DNA of 64,000 nt from Thermosynechococcus sp. (GCF_025999095.1 NZ_AP024678.1:1953527-2017526), one strand, 5' to 3'; counted from the stretch's first letter, positions 8,712 through 18,498 are shown. Notes: generated by a model from the sequence alone, not told the origin. Translations and numbers: made by a program.

Positions 8712-9173
8712 ATGACCATGGTCAGTGAAGTACAGCCGGCGGACTCAACCTCCCTTGATCCTGCTCCTGAAAATTGGATTGAGACGATTGAAACTGTCAT
8801 TTCCGGTCTTCACCAAGGGGACGCTCCCCGCGTTGGCCAAACGGACAGTGGCAAAATTTGGATGTTTCGCTACGGCAGTGCGGATATTTTCGTACAGTTG
8901 AGTGGCCACACGGAGGAGGACTTTCTCACGATTTGGTCACCGGTGCTGCCCTTGCCTGTAACCGATGAATTTGGACTGTATCGTAAGCTGCTGACGTTGA
9001 ACTGGCTGACTACCCTGGAAGCGCATTTTGCCATTGCCGAGGAACAAGTACAGGTGGTGGCTACCCGTACCCTAGGCGGCATTACTGCGGGTGAAATTGC
9101 TCGCTTAATTACGATTGTGGCCACCCTCGCCGATGAGTATGATGACGCCCTTAGGGCTGAGTTTAAGGGCTAA
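8712..9173 (+). CDS. YbjN domain-containing protein
   Basis: The 153-residue protein has the YbjN-type core [28 protein letters not shown] followed by [20 protein letters not shown] and a closing helix. That layout is also shared with type III secretion chaperone-like folds. YbjN proteins are small cytosolic regulators of uncertain mechanism. The start is ATG 8712; an internal Met at codon 3 is also possible. The last 11 bases overlap the end of convergent pdxJ. Confidence 0.75.
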   Translation: MTMVSEVQPADSTSLDPAPENWIETIETVISGLHQGDAPRVGQTDSGKIWMFRYGSADIFVQLSGHTEEDFLTIWSPVLPLPVTDEFGLYRKLLTLNWLTTLEAHFAIAEEQVQVVATRTLGGITAGEIARLITIVATLADEYDDALRAEFKG

Positions 9174-9879
9174 TGAGGGCTTTCATATCCCGCACTGCTT
9201 GTACCATGCCCACCAAAACAGCGCGGCTGATGATGGTGTGGCCAATATTTAACTCTTCAATTCCCTCAAGGCGAGCGATCGCCCCGACATTGGTGTAGGT
9301 CAATCCATGGCCCGCATTCACCCGCAGGCCTAGGGATTTTGCCTGTTGGACACCGTGGGCTAAAATCGCTAGTTCCTGCTGTTGCGCCGCTTCCCCCTTG
9401 GCCTCGGCGTAGCGGCCGGTATGCAGCTCGACGAATTGAGCGGTGGTTTTGGCTGCTGCCTGCAGTTGAGCTGGATCGGCATCAATAAACAGGCTCACGG
9501 GAATTCCTGCTCCTTGCAGGGTTTGCACCACTTGGGTCAAGGGTTCCTGCTGACTCACCACATCTAGACCCCCTTCGGTGGTGACTTCTTCGCGCCGCTC
9601 AGGCACCAATGTCACGTAGTCGGGGCGAATCTCCAGGGCGATCGCCACCATTTCGGGGGTGGCAGCCATCTCTAGGTTCAAATGGGTGCGTACCGTCTGC
9701 CGCAGGAGGCGCACATCCCGTTCTTGAATATGGCGCCGATCTTCGCGCAGATGGACAGTAATGCCATCAGCGCCCCCCAGCTCTGCCAAAACGGCTGCCG
9801 CTAGTGGGTCTGGTTCAACGGTGCGCCGGGCTTGGCGAATCGTTGCCACATGATCAATATTCACCCCTAGGGTTGCCAC
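9163..9879 (-). CDS. pdxJ: Pyridoxine 5'-phosphate synthase
   Basis: PdxJ condenses 3-amino-2-oxopropyl phosphate with deoxyxylulose phosphate to form pyridoxine phosphate (vitamin B6). The chosen start is GTG 9879 ([16 protein letters not shown]), with GGAG about ten bases upstream. This gives 238 residues, the normal size. The open frame runs further upstream to 10095, but those codons lack family similarity and overlap the neighbour. Signature motifs include [16 protein letters not shown] and [12 protein letters not shown]. It is convergent with the YbjN gene. Confidence 0.95.
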   Translation of the reverse strand: MATLGVNIDHVATIRQARRTVEPDPLAAAVLAELGGADGITVHLREDRRHIQERDVRLLRQTVRTHLNLEMAATPEMVAIALEIRPDYVTLVPERREEVTTEGGLDVVSQQEPLTQVVQTLQGAGIPVSLFIDADPAQLQAAAKTTAQFVELHTGRYAEAKGEAAQQQELAILAHGVQQAKSLGLRVNAGHGLTYTNVGAIARLEGIEELNIGHTIISRAVLVGMVQAVRDMKALISP

Positions 9880-9964
9880 TGAATCGCTCCTTCGCTGGCA
9901 TAGAAGCTCAACTTTTCGGATAATACACCAACGGCATCCCCGATCGCGGGCACCCCAGCCGCCG

Positions 9965-11164
9965 CTAGCGTCCCAACTTATTGGGAACTCCCTCGCAGCC
10001 ACCGGGAATCGTTTCGCGGGAACGGCTGCCACTCCAAGCACAGCAATAGTAGCGTTGTTCTTCGGAGAGGTTCTTGACATTGGTAAAGTTGGCATCCTCG
10101 ATCACTGCACCGGTTTGTGCCCCCGTGCGAAAGTTGGGGGGATTCAAGCGATCGCGGGGACTGGCCTGCTCAACCGTACCGTAAAATAGGCGCACACGAC
10201 TGAGATCGGCATTCGTGAAATCCGCCCCCTGTAAAATCGCCCCCGCGAGATTGGCTCGTGTCAGATTACAGTTGCGAAAGAGTGTGCCCGTTAGATTGGC
10301 ATCACTCAATTCGGTCCAGCGCAAGTCGGTACCACTCAGATCAGCACCCGCTAGCATACTGCCAAGATTAATCACCCGCACACCGTACTCAATGTCTTCC
10401 TCGTAGCCACCCAACCCATCAAAAATCGCCCGTCCCAGCCGGCGATCGCGCTTCAGCGGCGATAGTAACTTTGCGCCTGACAAAAAGCGAATAATCTTGG
10501 CCTTGCCTTCGGCATCTAGTCCCGCCAGGATGGCAGCAGTGCGTCCTTCGGCGATCGCCCGCTCCGGCGGCCAATCCTCCAATAGGCCCTCATCGTCAAG
10601 GATGAGGTCGGCAATCCCTTGGAAATAACTGTCAATCGTTTGCTGTTGGGTAATGCGGTTCTGTTGAATTGTCAAATCCCGAGAGATGATGTACTGTCGC
10701 CAAGCCACATAGGCCGCTAAGAGGGCCACCAAAATTTGCCCCAAGGCACCGAAGCCTTCAGCCAATGCCCCTACTGCATCCCAATTTGTACCTTGAAACC
10801 GTGCCCGAATCCAGTCCATCGCCCCAGTCATGGCAATGAGTGCCACCACTGTTAAACTCAGACCCAATGCGGCCAAAATGAACTGCCGTTGCTGTTCCGT
10901 CAAATCCTCTGTAAACCAGTGGTAGGTCGAAGTCCAGACCAAGGGGAAACTGAGTCCCCCCAGCACTAGAGCAGCCACCACACCCACCCCATCCCAATCC
11001 AGTCCCCAAGCCACCAAAACAGTGACCATGGCGATTGGCATCAATACCGAACGCAGCGACTGCCAACCCGTGCGCCAACGATGGCGAGCTGCCAACACTT
11101 TACTGAGACGCAAAGCAGCCGCTGTTTGGTTTTCACGGAGCGTCATTTTATCTTCGCCCATCAA
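9965..11164 (-). CDS. Membrane protein with pentapeptide repeats
   Basis: The 399-residue protein has four predicted hydrophobic segments in the first 170 residues. A helical linker follows ([23 protein letters not shown], a conserved element next to such membrane domains). The C-terminal pentapeptide-repeat block at about residues 270-330 reads [20 protein letters not shown] and onwards. The repeats should form a right-handed beta-helix. The role is unknown; similar cyanobacterial proteins are called low-complexity pentapeptide membrane proteins. The start is ATG 11164; a second Met at codon 2 and a third at codon 7 are possible. Confidence 0.75.
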   Translation of the reverse strand: MMGEDKMTLRENQTAAALRLSKVLAARHRWRTGWQSLRSVLMPIAMVTVLVAWGLDWDGVGVVAALVLGGLSFPLVWTSTYHWFTEDLTEQQRQFILAALGLSLTVVALIAMTGAMDWIRARFQGTNWDAVGALAEGFGALGQILVALLAAYVAWRQYIISRDLTIQQNRITQQQTIDSYFQGIADLILDDEGLLEDWPPERAIAEGRTAAILAGLDAEGKAKIIRFLSGAKLLSPLKRDRRLGRAIFDGLGGYEEDIEYGVRVINLGSMLAGADLSGTDLRWTELSDANLTGTLFRNCNLTRANLAGAILQGADFTNADLSRVRLFYGTVEQASPRDRLNPPNFRTGAQTGAVIEDANFTNVKNLSEEQRYYCCAWSGSRSRETIPGGCEGVPNKLGR

Positions 11165-11329
11165 GATTTGTCCTTAAAGGAATCAACCCAATCAAATCAT
11201 ACAGACCCTTTCCCCAGGACAAAATATGCTTCAACAGTGGGAAACTGAGGATTAGAGAAAGGGTAGCCTGTCGATGGTTTGGCAAAGGTCTGTGGGAGAA
11301 TTTTTCCTTTGTGACATGGCGTTCCCCCT

Positions 11330-11356
11330 TTCTCTCCTGAGAGAAGGTTGTACAAT
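11330..11356 (+). promoter_or_regulatory. Putative psbY promoter with overlapping dyad
   Basis: A -10-like TACAAT lies at 11351-11356, about 43 bases before the psbY start. Directly upstream is the perfect dyad TTCTCTC-CT-GAGAGAA (11330-11345), where a -35 box would be expected. This suggests an operator or a promoter-overlapping hairpin. No transcription data support it. Confidence 0.4.
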
Positions 11357-11398
11357 AATTCATAAAGTTTTCAGAAAACATTTTGGGAGGTTATGGGT

Positions 11399-11524
11399 AT
11401 GGATTGGCGTGTCCTGATTGTCCTGTTACCTGTGCTACTGGCTGCGGGCTGGGCAGTTCGCAATATTCTGCCCTATGCAGTGAAGCAAGTTCAAAAGCTC
11501 CTGCAAAAAGCAAAAGCAGCCTAG
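11399..11524 (+). CDS. psbY: Photosystem II protein Y
   Basis: The 41-residue, single-membrane-span protein reads MDWRVLIVLLPVLLAAG, then WAVRNILPYAVKQVQ and a Lys/Ala-rich end. PsbY is a peripheral PSII subunit near cytochrome b559. I chose ATG 11399 because GGGAGG (11385-11390) is correctly spaced from it; the nearby in-frame ATG 11393 is too close to that ribosome binding site. It is followed by a strong hairpin with a T-run. The sequence is almost the one I recall for Thermosynechococcus, supporting the host assignment. Confidence 0.95.
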   Translation: MDWRVLIVLLPVLLAAGWAVRNILPYAVKQVQKLLQKAKAA

Positions 11525-11555
11525 GACTCGCATTTGCGACGGTTGTTGGGCAAGT

Positions 11556-11613
11556 TCTCCCCAAAACAGCGGCAGGCGTCCTTCCCCTGGTTTTACTTTG
11601 GGGAGACTTTTTT
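11556..11613 (+). terminator. Rho-independent terminator after psbY
   Basis: The perfect 10-base stem TCTCCCCAAA (11556-11565) pairs with TTTGGGGAGA (11597-11606), with a loop of about 31 bases. A run of six T follows at 11608-11613. It lies 31 bases after the psbY stop. Confidence 0.75.
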
Positions 11614-11665
11614 ATAATGGGAAGTGTATTGTTAATTTTTGTAAATTAGTTTTCAGGTTACTGCC

Positions 11666-12358
11666 ATGCCTTCCCTCGAACAGCTTGCCCAGCAACTGGA
11701 GAGTCCCAATTCCCGCGATCGCCTGCTGGCGCTAGCGGCACTACGGGATGTCCCTTCTGCAGATGCCGTACCCCTGATTAAAAAAGTCCTTTGGGACGAA
11801 AATCTCCAAATTCGCTCAATGGCTGTCTTTGCCCTTGGCGTCAAATCCACACCGGAGTGCTTTGAAATTCTGGTGCAGTTGCTTGAGAGTGAGCCTGACT
11901 ATGGCATTCGTGCCGATGCGGCGGGGGCCTTGGGCTATCTCGAAGATGGGCGGGCCTTTGAACCCCTAGTGCGCGCCTTTTATGAGGACACCGATTGGTT
12001 AGTGCGCTTTAGTGCAGCTGTGGCCCTGGGCAATCTCAAGGATCCGCGGGCAGTAGATGTGTTGCGATCGGCGCTGAAAAGCCAGGAAGTGGTGATGCTT
12101 CAAGGAGCGATCGCCGCCCTAGGGGAAATTGGCGACCCCAGTGTTGTGGAAGATATTTTGCCCTTTGTCACCGCCGAGGATTGGTTGCTACGGCAACGGC
12201 TCGCTGAAGCTCTGGGCAACCTGCCTAGCCCAAAGACCCAAGCTGCTTTGGAATACCTCGCCAAAGACGAGCATCCCCATGTGGCATTAGCAGCTCAGAT
12301 TTCTTTGCAACGCTTGCAGGAGCGGCTTTCCTCTGAAGTTCAGGGCACCGGCAATTGA
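11666..12358 (+). CDS. HEAT-repeat protein (CpcE/NblB-like)
   Basis: The 230-residue protein is built of about six HEAT repeats. Typical units are LQIRSMAVFALGVKSTPE, YGIRADAAGALGYLEDGRA and WLVRFSAAVALGNLKDPRAV. This architecture in cyanobacteria occurs in phycobilin lyase subunits (CpcE/F) and in NblB-type phycobilisome degradation proteins. The length and single-domain layout fit the NblB-like group best, but HEAT repeats alone do not prove this. It has no signal peptide. It sits downstream of psbY, behind a terminator, so it probably has its own promoter. A small hairpin, TGCGGC-TTCT-GCCGCA (12380-12395), follows the stop but lacks a T-run. Confidence 0.75.
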   Translation: MPSLEQLAQQLESPNSRDRLLALAALRDVPSADAVPLIKKVLWDENLQIRSMAVFALGVKSTPECFEILVQLLESEPDYGIRADAAGALGYLEDGRAFEPLVRAFYEDTDWLVRFSAAVALGNLKDPRAVDVLRSALKSQEVVMLQGAIAALGEIGDPSVVEDILPFVTAEDWLLRQRLAEALGNLPSPKTQAALEYLAKDEHPHVALAAQISLQRLQERLSSEVQGTGN

Positions 12359-12444
12359 GATCGCAAACTTTTTGGCTACTGCGGCTTCTGCCGCAACTCT
12401 CTAAACTGGAAAGAAAGGCGCGGCATCCGCAGTAACCTATCTCT

Positions 12445-12951
12445 ATGTCTATCCGCATTAAATTTCTTCCTTACCTCGTGGCAGTGCTGATCGGGGTGAT
12501 TGGTGCGATTATTCTTTCCCAACGGCACTTTACACTGTGGTGGGAGCCAGACCTACTGACGCAACCGCCACCCATTGTGGAGGCAGAATCAGAAACCACT
12601 GCTGTTGAACCCTTACCGACTCCCCAGGTGCCAGCCAACCCGCAACCGAATGGTCTGCGCGTCAGTAATCAGACGGCCTTTCCGGTGCGCGTGGTCTTGC
12701 TCGCTGCCCGCGATCGCGCCCATCCCAACACCGGCGCAGTTCATTGGGATTTTGCGCCTATGGAAGGTAACGTTAAGGGATTACTGTTAACCCTGCCCGA
12801 AGGTAAGCTCACCCTCCAGTCGGGGGATATTGTCTTGGCCTTTACCCTCGATGGTTCTAAACGCTATTGGGGCCCCTATGTGATTGGTGAAAATGCGGAG
12901 CTAGCGCGCGATCGCCAGAGCCAAGAGTGGCAGTTGGTCCTCCGCCCCTAG
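12445..12951 (+). CDS. Membrane-anchored protein of unknown function
   Basis: The 168-residue protein has an N-terminal hydrophobic anchor (residues about 7-26). A proline-rich linker follows (PPPIVEAESETTAVEPLPTP) and then a beta-rich domain from about residue 70, starting LRVSNQTAFPVRVVLLAARD. The domain most likely faces the periplasm. I do not recognise a named family. The neighbours are a HEAT-repeat gene upstream and convergent lrtA downstream. Confidence 0.65.
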   Translation: MSIRIKFLPYLVAVLIGVIGAIILSQRHFTLWWEPDLLTQPPPIVEAESETTAVEPLPTPQVPANPQPNGLRVSNQTAFPVRVVLLAARDRAHPNTGAVHWDFAPMEGNVKGLLLTLPEGKLTLQSGDIVLAFTLDGSKRYWGPYVIGENAELARDRQSQEWQLVLRP

Positions 12952-12986
12952 GTCAGCGGCGGGAAGCTCAGGCCACTGAGCCTATC

Positions 12987-13616
12987 TTAGTGGCTAGCTT
13001 TGGCCGGGGCTTTAGCAGCGGCATCAGCAGTATCGTGATGGTGGTTATTGGAAGTAGGACGGGGTTGAATCACACCATAGCCGCCATGATTACGTTCATA
13101 GACCACGTTGATTTCTCCCGTATCGCGATTGCGGAAGACATAGAAGTCGTGATCCACCATTTCTAGGTGCTCAAGGGCTTCTTGGATTGTCATCGGCGGC
13201 ATGGCAAAGTATTTCATCCGCACCACTTGTTCGGGCAGTTGTGGTGTGCGATCGCCCACTAAATCGGTCACCACTTCGGGTTCAACAACACTATTGGTGT
13301 CCTTAGCACGGGACTTGTCCTGCCGTTTTTCTTTGAGTTTGCGAAGTTTGCGGGCAATTTTGTCCGCAACGAGATCAATACTGGCGTAGAGGTTCTCACT
13401 GCTTTCTTCGGCGCGAATCACTGAGCCATTAACAAATAGGGTCACTTCCGCGGTTTGTTTGGGGGCTGTGCTGCGGTTACGAGCCACGGAAAGATGCACA
13501 TCAACTTCGTTAATCACATTCTGGAAATGACTGGTGGCTCGCTCAATTTTTTGGTTCACATAGCTGCGAATGCCATCCGTAATGTCAATGTTTTTACCGT
13601 GAATCACTAGCCTCAT
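12987..13616 (-). CDS. lrtA: Ribosome hibernation promoting factor, long form (LrtA)
   Basis: LrtA/HPF binds the 30S decoding region and drives ribosome dimerisation in stationary or dark conditions. The chosen ATG 13616 gives 209 residues, with GGGGAGG eight bases upstream. The open frame continues upstream to 13805 but only through leader sequence. The N-terminal S30AE domain begins [19 protein letters not shown]. The long-form C-terminal domain contains [20 protein letters not shown] and [19 protein letters not shown] His/Ala/Lys-rich tail ends the protein. In other cyanobacteria lrtA mRNA is dark-stabilised through its leader; the 148-base gap to lipB would hold such a leader here. Confidence 0.93.
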   Translation of the reverse strand: MRLVIHGKNIDITDGIRSYVNQKIERATSHFQNVINEVDVHLSVARNRSTAPKQTAEVTLFVNGSVIRAEESSENLYASIDLVADKIARKLRKLKEKRQDKSRAKDTNSVVEPEVVTDLVGDRTPQLPEQVVRMKYFAMPPMTIQEALEHLEMVDHDFYVFRNRDTGEINVVYERNHGGYGVIQPRPTSNNHHHDTADAAAKAPAKASH

Positions 13617-13722
13617 AGGGTTGCCTCCCCTGAGCAAAACAGGCTGATCTACTTCCACCCTAACATCTTCGTATCGGGGATTACAGGGCATCCTGAGGCT
13701 CTTCACCTTTATTCGTGTTCTG

Positions 13723-13737
13723 TGATAATTCTTATCA
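13723..13737. promoter_or_regulatory. Dyad between divergent lrtA and lipB
   Basis: The perfect palindrome TGATAA-TTC-TTATCA sits in the shared 148-base lrtA/lipB upstream region. On the lrtA strand a TTGTCA (13752-13747) is placed so that a -10 box would overlap the dyad. The half-sites recall Fur-type GATAAT elements, but the regulator is unknown. Confidence 0.4.
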
Positions 13738-13764
13738 TCTAGCTCTTGACAATTTGGCACCCCT

Positions 13765-14445
13765 ATGAAAAATGCCCTCGGTTGGCATTGTGCCTTGGGA
13801 ACCATCCCCTACCGCGATGCTTGGCGCTGGCAACAGCAACTGGTGGCTGAGCGCCGTCAAAATCCTGCAGCCCCAGATGTTCTCCTCACCCTTGAGCATC
13901 CCGCCATCTACACCCTTGGCCAGGGGGCAACCACCACCCACATTCACTTTGATCCCGTGGCTACGGGCATTGAGGTATTGCGTATTGAGCGGGGAGGGGA
14001 TGTCACCTACCACTGCCCCGGCCAATTGGTGGCCTACCCGATTTTGAATTTACGCCGCCACTGCTGCGATTTGCATTGGTATCTCCACCAGTTGGAGGAA
14101 GTTGTAATTCAAACCCTAGGACACTATGGCATTAAAGGGGAGCGCGTTGCTGGCCTGACGGGTGTTTGGGTAGAGGGATACAAGGTGGCCGCCATTGGGA
14201 TCAAGGTGACCCGTTGGATTAGCTTCCACGGCATTGCCCTCAATGTGGTGAACGATCTAAAGGGGTTTGGTCGCATTGTCCCCTGTGGCATTGGCGATCG
14301 CCCGGTGGGCAACCTGCGGCAATTTTGTGCCGACATTCAACTGGAGGATGTCCGGCAGCAGTTTGTTGCTGCCTTCAGCCGTGTTTTTGGGCTCGAATTT
14401 GCCCCCAAAGCCCTTGCTGATCTCCTAATCCCCCTCTCTGGTTGA
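13765..14445 (+). CDS. lipB: Octanoyltransferase LipB
   Basis: LipB transfers octanoyl groups from ACP to lipoate-dependent enzyme domains. The 226-residue product has the substrate loop [12 protein letters not shown] (76-87). It also has the catalytic Lys140 region ([19 protein letters not shown]) and the catalytic Cys174 in VPCGI. Length is normal. It is divergent from lrtA, with a shared regulatory gap. The 198 bases after its stop (14446-14643) contain no gene that I can see. Confidence 0.95.
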   Translation: MKNALGWHCALGTIPYRDAWRWQQQLVAERRQNPAAPDVLLTLEHPAIYTLGQGATTTHIHFDPVATGIEVLRIERGGDVTYHCPGQLVAYPILNLRRHCCDLHWYLHQLEEVVIQTLGHYGIKGERVAGLTGVWVEGYKVAAIGIKVTRWISFHGIALNVVNDLKGFGRIVPCGIGDRPVGNLRQFCADIQLEDVRQQFVAAFSRVFGLEFAPKALADLLIPLSG

Positions 14446-14643
14446 CAAGGTTTAATCTTTATTTCAGGAATCGACTGTTATGAATTGGCAACTTTCAGGG
14501 CACAATTTAAGTCTAAGTAGATTAGGATACAGGTCAACTCCGTCTCCTTTGCTAGGCTAACCCTATACAAACCTCAGCTTTATAGTACGAGTCGTCATCT
14601 TCATCTCGATAAATCTTTTATCTACATTCTTCCTTGCCAAATA

Positions 14644-15648
14644 GTGTTTAGAACCTGTGCTGCTATGATGAACTCCGCTTCTAAAACGCCATCCCCTACC
14701 CCCACCGTTAGCACCGACATGGTGCGCACCTACCTCCAGGAAATTGGGCGCGTGCCGCTGCTGACCCATGAGCAGGAAATTATTCTGGGTAAACAGGTGC
14801 AGCAAATGATGGCACTGCGGGAAAAACGCGATGCCTTGACCAAAGAACTCGGACGCGAAGCCACTTTTGAAGAATGGGCGGCGGCCTGTAATCTGACGCC
14901 TACGGAATTGCGCCATATCCTCAAGCGCGGCGAACGCGCCAAGCAAAAAATGATTGAAGCCAACCTACGGCTGGTGGTTTCGGTGGCCAAGAAGTATCAA
15001 AAACGTAATCTTGAATTGTTGGACTTGGTGCAAGAGGGTACCCTGGGTCTTGAGCGCGGGGTGGAAAAGTTTGATCCCACGCGGGGCTACAAGTTCTCGA
15101 CCTATGCCTACTGGTGGATTCGTCAGGCAATTACACGGGCGATCGCCCAACAGGCGCGGACAATTCGGCTGCCCATCCATATCACTGAGAAGCTCAACAA
15201 GATCAAACGCACCCAACGGGAACTGGCGCAAAAACTGGGACGGAGTGCGACGCCTGCGGAGGTGGCCGAGGCTCTAGAACTCGAACCCGAGCAAATTCGG
15301 GAATACCTGACCCTCGCTCGCCAACCCGTTTCCCTTGATCTACGTGTGGGGGACAATCAGGACACTGAACTTGGTGAACTGCTCGAGGATGACAGTCTTT
15401 CGCCAGAGCAGTTTACCACGGTGGAGTCCCTGCGGGATGATGTCAACCTGTGGCTGGCGGAACTCACCCCCCAACAACGGCAAGTCCTCACCCTGCGCTA
15501 CGGGTTGGGGGATGGCCAAGAACGGTCTCTTGCCAAGGTGGGTGAGCAACTCAACCTCAGCCGTGAACGGGTGCGGCAACTGGAGCGGCAAGCCCTTGAT
15601 CACCTGCGGCGGCGGCGCCAGCAAATGTATGAATACTTGGCCAGCTAA
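14644..15648 (+). CDS. Group 2 sigma-70 family RNA polymerase sigma factor
   Basis: This RpoD-related sigma factor lacks the long region 1.1 of the primary sigma factor and is about 334 residues. Region 1.2 is [17 protein letters not shown]. Regions 2.2-2.4 run from [13 protein letters not shown] through [14 protein letters not shown]. Region 4.2 contains [14 protein letters not shown]. This is the layout of cyanobacterial group 2 factors (SigB-SigE), used for stress, dark or nitrogen responses. I cannot say which member it is. The start could be GTG 14644 or ATG 14665; the latter removes seven residues. Its end overlaps the downstream cupin gene by 20 bases. Confidence 0.9.
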   Translation: MFRTCAAMMNSASKTPSPTPTVSTDMVRTYLQEIGRVPLLTHEQEIILGKQVQQMMALREKRDALTKELGREATFEEWAAACNLTPTELRHILKRGERAKQKMIEANLRLVVSVAKKYQKRNLELLDLVQEGTLGLERGVEKFDPTRGYKFSTYAYWWIRQAITRAIAQQARTIRLPIHITEKLNKIKRTQRELAQKLGRSATPAEVAEALELEPEQIREYLTLARQPVSLDLRVGDNQDTELGELLEDDSLSPEQFTTVESLRDDVNLWLAELTPQQRQVLTLRYGLGDGQERSLAKVGEQLNLSRERVRQLERQALDHLRRRRQQMYEYLAS

Positions 15649-16138
15649 GGCGTGGATTGAGGCACTTGACCTGCAACCCCATCCGGAGGGGGGCTATTTC
15701 CGCGAGGTTTATCGCTCAGCAGAGAGCATTCCCAGAGCGGTTTTGCCCTCACGCTTTCAGGGGGGCGATCGCGCCTACTGTACGAGCATCTATTTCTTGC
15801 TCCCCTCCACGGCCTGCTCGCGACTACACCGCATTGCCAGTGATGAACTGTGGCACTTTTACACAGGCAGTAGCCTAACGATCCATGTAATTCTACCCAC
15901 GGGTGAGTACCAGCTCCTACGGTTGGGGATCAATTTGGATCAGGGGGAGCAATTGCAACAGGTGGTACCGGCGGGGGCATGGTTTGGAGCAACGGTGGAG
16001 ATGCCAGATAGTTTTAGCCTTGTGGGCTGTACGGTGGCACCGGGATTTGACTTTCGTGATTTTGAATTGGGCGATCGCCAGCAGTTGCAGCAGCAGTTTC
16101 CCCAACACCAGAGATTAATTGAACGCTTGACGCTCTAA
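15629..16138 (+). CDS. Cupin family protein (DUF985 / Cupin_5)
   Basis: The 169-residue predicted cupin begins near [22 protein letters not shown], the DUF985 hallmark. It continues with [29 protein letters not shown], the first cupin motif with metal-ligand-like His and Glu. A second motif, [11 protein letters not shown], follows. I chose ATG 15629, which overlaps the last 20 bases of the sigma factor gene. The frame is open further upstream only as a shadow of that gene. Family members are sugar-epimerase-like cupins of mostly unknown substrate. The position suggests co-transcription with the sigma factor. Confidence 0.8.
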   Translation: MNTWPAKAWIEALDLQPHPEGGYFREVYRSAESIPRAVLPSRFQGGDRAYCTSIYFLLPSTACSRLHRIASDELWHFYTGSSLTIHVILPTGEYQLLRLGINLDQGEQLQQVVPAGAWFGATVEMPDSFSLVGCTVAPGFDFRDFELGDRQQLQQQFPQHQRLIERLTL

Positions 16139-16166
16139 ACATTAAACATTTTTAAACATTAAACAT
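16136..16166. repeat. Four copies of TAAACAT between convergent genes
   Basis: The heptamer TAAACAT occurs at 16136, 16143, 16153 and 16160, with TTT-type spacing in the middle. The array carries both stop codons of the convergent cupin and MscS genes. It probably arose by slippage. Confidence 0.6.
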
Positions 16167-17940
16167 TAAAGAGGGTTTGCAAACGCTGACGAATCCACTG
16201 CAAGGGGGGCAGGCTTTTGATGTCTTGGGAGTTCACTAGGCCAAGTTCTTGAAGCACCTGCTGTCGTGCCGCCAGTTCATGGGCAATTTCCTCTGCCAAT
16301 TGGGGGTGAGCTTGCAGCAGTCGCTGTACGGCTGAGCGCGGGACAACGAATAATGAAGTTGCTTCTAGTGCCCGCACGGTGGCGGATCGCGGCATTCCCG
16401 TGAGCACTGAAATTTCCCCAAAGAAACTCCCCCCATAGAGGGTGGCTAGGATTTGATCCAACTGCTCAGAGTACACTTCCACTGATCCCTCAAGGACAAT
16501 GTAAAAGGCATCTCCCGGGCTCCCCTCGCGACAAATCGCTTCCCCCTTACCATAAAACTGATGAGTACCCAACTCAATCAGCACTTGCAACTGGGCATTG
16601 GAACAGTGGGAAAAATAACTGATATTGCGCAGCATATCCGCCAAGGAGAGTTTAGCCTTAGTGGTTTTGCCAACAGTGGGTTCAGCAGCCGTCGGGGGCT
16701 CGGAGTCCCTTGCCCCTGCATGCTGGTAATACTGGGTCAAAGAACGCAGTTCCCCCAAATCTCGCAACCGTAGATCCAACTGGGGAAAGGGAACCTCAAT
16801 ATGCCGCTGCCGTAGCTCCTGCTCAATGAGGAAATTGAGAGCACTTTTAATGGGTTCAGAATCTTGGGGGCGGTTAATCCAGACCAGCAATTCAAAGAGA
16901 TAGGCACTCTCTCCAAAGCCGCGAAACCAAACGCTAGGGGGTGGGGTTAGTAGGACGCGCGGATCCTGACGGGCAGCACTCAGGAGCGCTTCGGTGACCA
17001 GAACCGTATCACTGCCGTAGGCGACACTTACGGGGATATGGATGCGGCTATCGGGGCTACCGTAACTCCAGTTGACGACGTTCTTTTCAATAAAGCGGTT
17101 GTTGGGGACAATGACGTACTGGCTGTCGTTGGTGCGGATAATCGTAGCCCGAATAGAGATTTTCTCAACGGTACCCAACAGACCATCTACTTCGATAAAG
17201 TCACCCACTTTAATGGGGCGCTCCAGTAGAAGCGCTAGGCCACTAATGAAGTTACTGGCGAGGGTTTGTAACCCAAAGCCAAAACCAATCCCCAAAACCC
17301 CCGCCAACACTGTGAGGGAACTGAGATCAATGCCTGCTGTTTGCAGGACAACAATAAAACCAATAAAACTGAGGCTATAGCTGAGAACACGGGTAATGGT
17401 TTCTTGACTGCCCCGATCCACCCGCAACTGCGCGAGAATTCGGTCTTTGAGCCATTCACTGACCCAGCGGGAGGTAAAAATCACCAGAACAGAAAGAAAG
17501 ACAATTAAAAAGAGAAAGTTCAGTGTGATTTTTGTTCGCCCCAACTCTATAAGGGGGGTATTAAAGACGACCCCGACTCGCTGCAGGAGGAACTGAATTG
17601 CATGTTCAATGCGCCCCTGCCAAGGGGCTAAACTTTCAACCGATTGCAGCACCCAAGACAAAATTAATGCCCAAAGTAAAACCCGCAACGTCAGGCGCAA
17701 TAGACTGACCACTAGTGAAAACCAAGGTTGGGAGTGTTGACTAACTTGCCTATGGAGCCGCTGTTGCAGTTGATCAATGCCCTTGAGCAGTAGCCAGTCG
17801 GTGACAACGGCGATCGCCACAAGGGCAACGATTTGCCCCGCCTCAATCAATGCCACCCGCAGACGTTGGAGGGGTGCGAGTTGGGCAATGAGCAGACTGG
17901 CAGGCACTGCCGCTAAAAATAGATTCAAGTACTTCATCAT
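16159..17940 (-). CDS. MscS-family channel with C-terminal cyclic-nucleotide-binding domain
   Basis: The 593-residue protein has hydrophobic segments at about 5-45, 60-85, 125-160 and 190-215. An MscS core follows (LGIGFGFGLQTLASNFISGLALLLERPIKVGDFIEV, split in two conserved parts: the pore helix and the beta domain). A linker leads to a cNMP-binding domain at about 450-570. That domain contains FYIVLEGSVEVYSE and the phosphate cassette FFGEISVLTG followed by PRSATV, with the key Glu and Arg present. The layout matches the bacterial cyclic-nucleotide-gated (bCNG) branch of MscS channels. It shares four bases with the upstream ankyrin gene, so coupling is likely. Gating by cAMP or cGMP is inferred. 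Confidence 0.88.
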   Translation of the reverse strand: MMKYLNLFLAAVPASLLIAQLAPLQRLRVALIEAGQIVALVAIAVVTDWLLLKGIDQLQQRLHRQVSQHSQPWFSLVVSLLRLTLRVLLWALILSWVLQSVESLAPWQGRIEHAIQFLLQRVGVVFNTPLIELGRTKITLNFLFLIVFLSVLVIFTSRWVSEWLKDRILAQLRVDRGSQETITRVLSYSLSFIGFIVVLQTAGIDLSSLTVLAGVLGIGFGFGLQTLASNFISGLALLLERPIKVGDFIEVDGLLGTVEKISIRATIIRTNDSQYVIVPNNRFIEKNVVNWSYGSPDSRIHIPVSVAYGSDTVLVTEALLSAARQDPRVLLTPPPSVWFRGFGESAYLFELLVWINRPQDSEPIKSALNFLIEQELRQRHIEVPFPQLDLRLRDLGELRSLTQYYQHAGARDSEPPTAAEPTVGKTTKAKLSLADMLRNISYFSHCSNAQLQVLIELGTHQFYGKGEAICREGSPGDAFYIVLEGSVEVYSEQLDQILATLYGGSFFGEISVLTGMPRSATVRALEATSLFVVPRSAVQRLLQAHPQLAEEIAHELAARQQVLQELGLVNSQDIKSLPPLQWIRQRLQTLFNV

Positions 17941-18416
17941 GGGGTTAAAGACTGGGCACGGGCGGCTTTAATGACTGCCACCACATCAGCATGTTTCCCA
18001 TCCAGTGCCCACACCAGAGCGGTCCAAGAATTTTGATCCTTGGCGTTGAGATCTGCACCGGCAGCAATCAGTTGTTTAACGGTAGCCGTTTGTCCCTTCG
18101 CTGCTGCGGCCATTAAGGGGGTCAGACCAAAGACGGTTTGAGCATTGACATTGGCACCGGCTGCTAGGAGTTTCTCAACAATGGCGGTATGTCCTCCACC
18201 GGCTGCAGCCATCAATGGTGTCCAACCCTCACTGTCCCCTTGGTTGACCTCTGCCCCTGCGGCAATCAACGCCTCTACAATTTCTGTGTGACCCAGTTCT
18301 GCCGCTAGTGCCAAGGCCTCCGCTGGGATTTCAGTACCGCGGGCGATCGCTTCCTGAATAGCGGCCAAGTCTCCTTGCTCAATGGCGGTTTCAATGGCTG
18401 TCATTCGCTGCATCAT
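17937..18416 (-). CDS. Ankyrin repeat protein
   Basis: The product is about 159 residues of ankyrin repeats. Units include ALALAAELGHTEIVEALIAA, GWTPLMAAAGGGHTAIVEKL and GLTPLMAAAAKGQTATVKQL. The final unit is less perfect. I chose ATG 18416 (MMQRMTAIETAIEQGDL). A longer frame reaches 18593 but would run antisense across petN. The stop overlaps the ATG of the MscS-cNMP channel by four bases, so the two products are probably made together and may interact. There is no signal peptide. Confidence 0.8.
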   Translation of the reverse strand: MMQRMTAIETAIEQGDLAAIQEAIARGTEIPAEALALAAELGHTEIVEALIAAGAEVNQGDSEGWTPLMAAAGGGHTAIVEKLLAAGANVNAQTVFGLTPLMAAAAKGQTATVKQLIAAGADLNAKDQNSWTALVWALDGKHADVVAVIKAARAQSLTP

Positions 18417-18498
18417 TGCCTGTAGCCTGCCTCTAATAAGGAAAAGATAATCTATCTGAGTTAAAATGAGGTCTGCATTGAGTTCAGGATCGCATGCC

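Noticed and set aside
9880-10095. N-terminal extension of pdxJ
   Set aside because: The added residues lack family similarity and run into the neighbour; GTG 9879 with its GGAG fits the normal length.
11148-11381. Minus-strand frame of 77 codons upstream of psbY
   Set aside because: It has no motif and covers the psbY promoter region and a divergent gene start.
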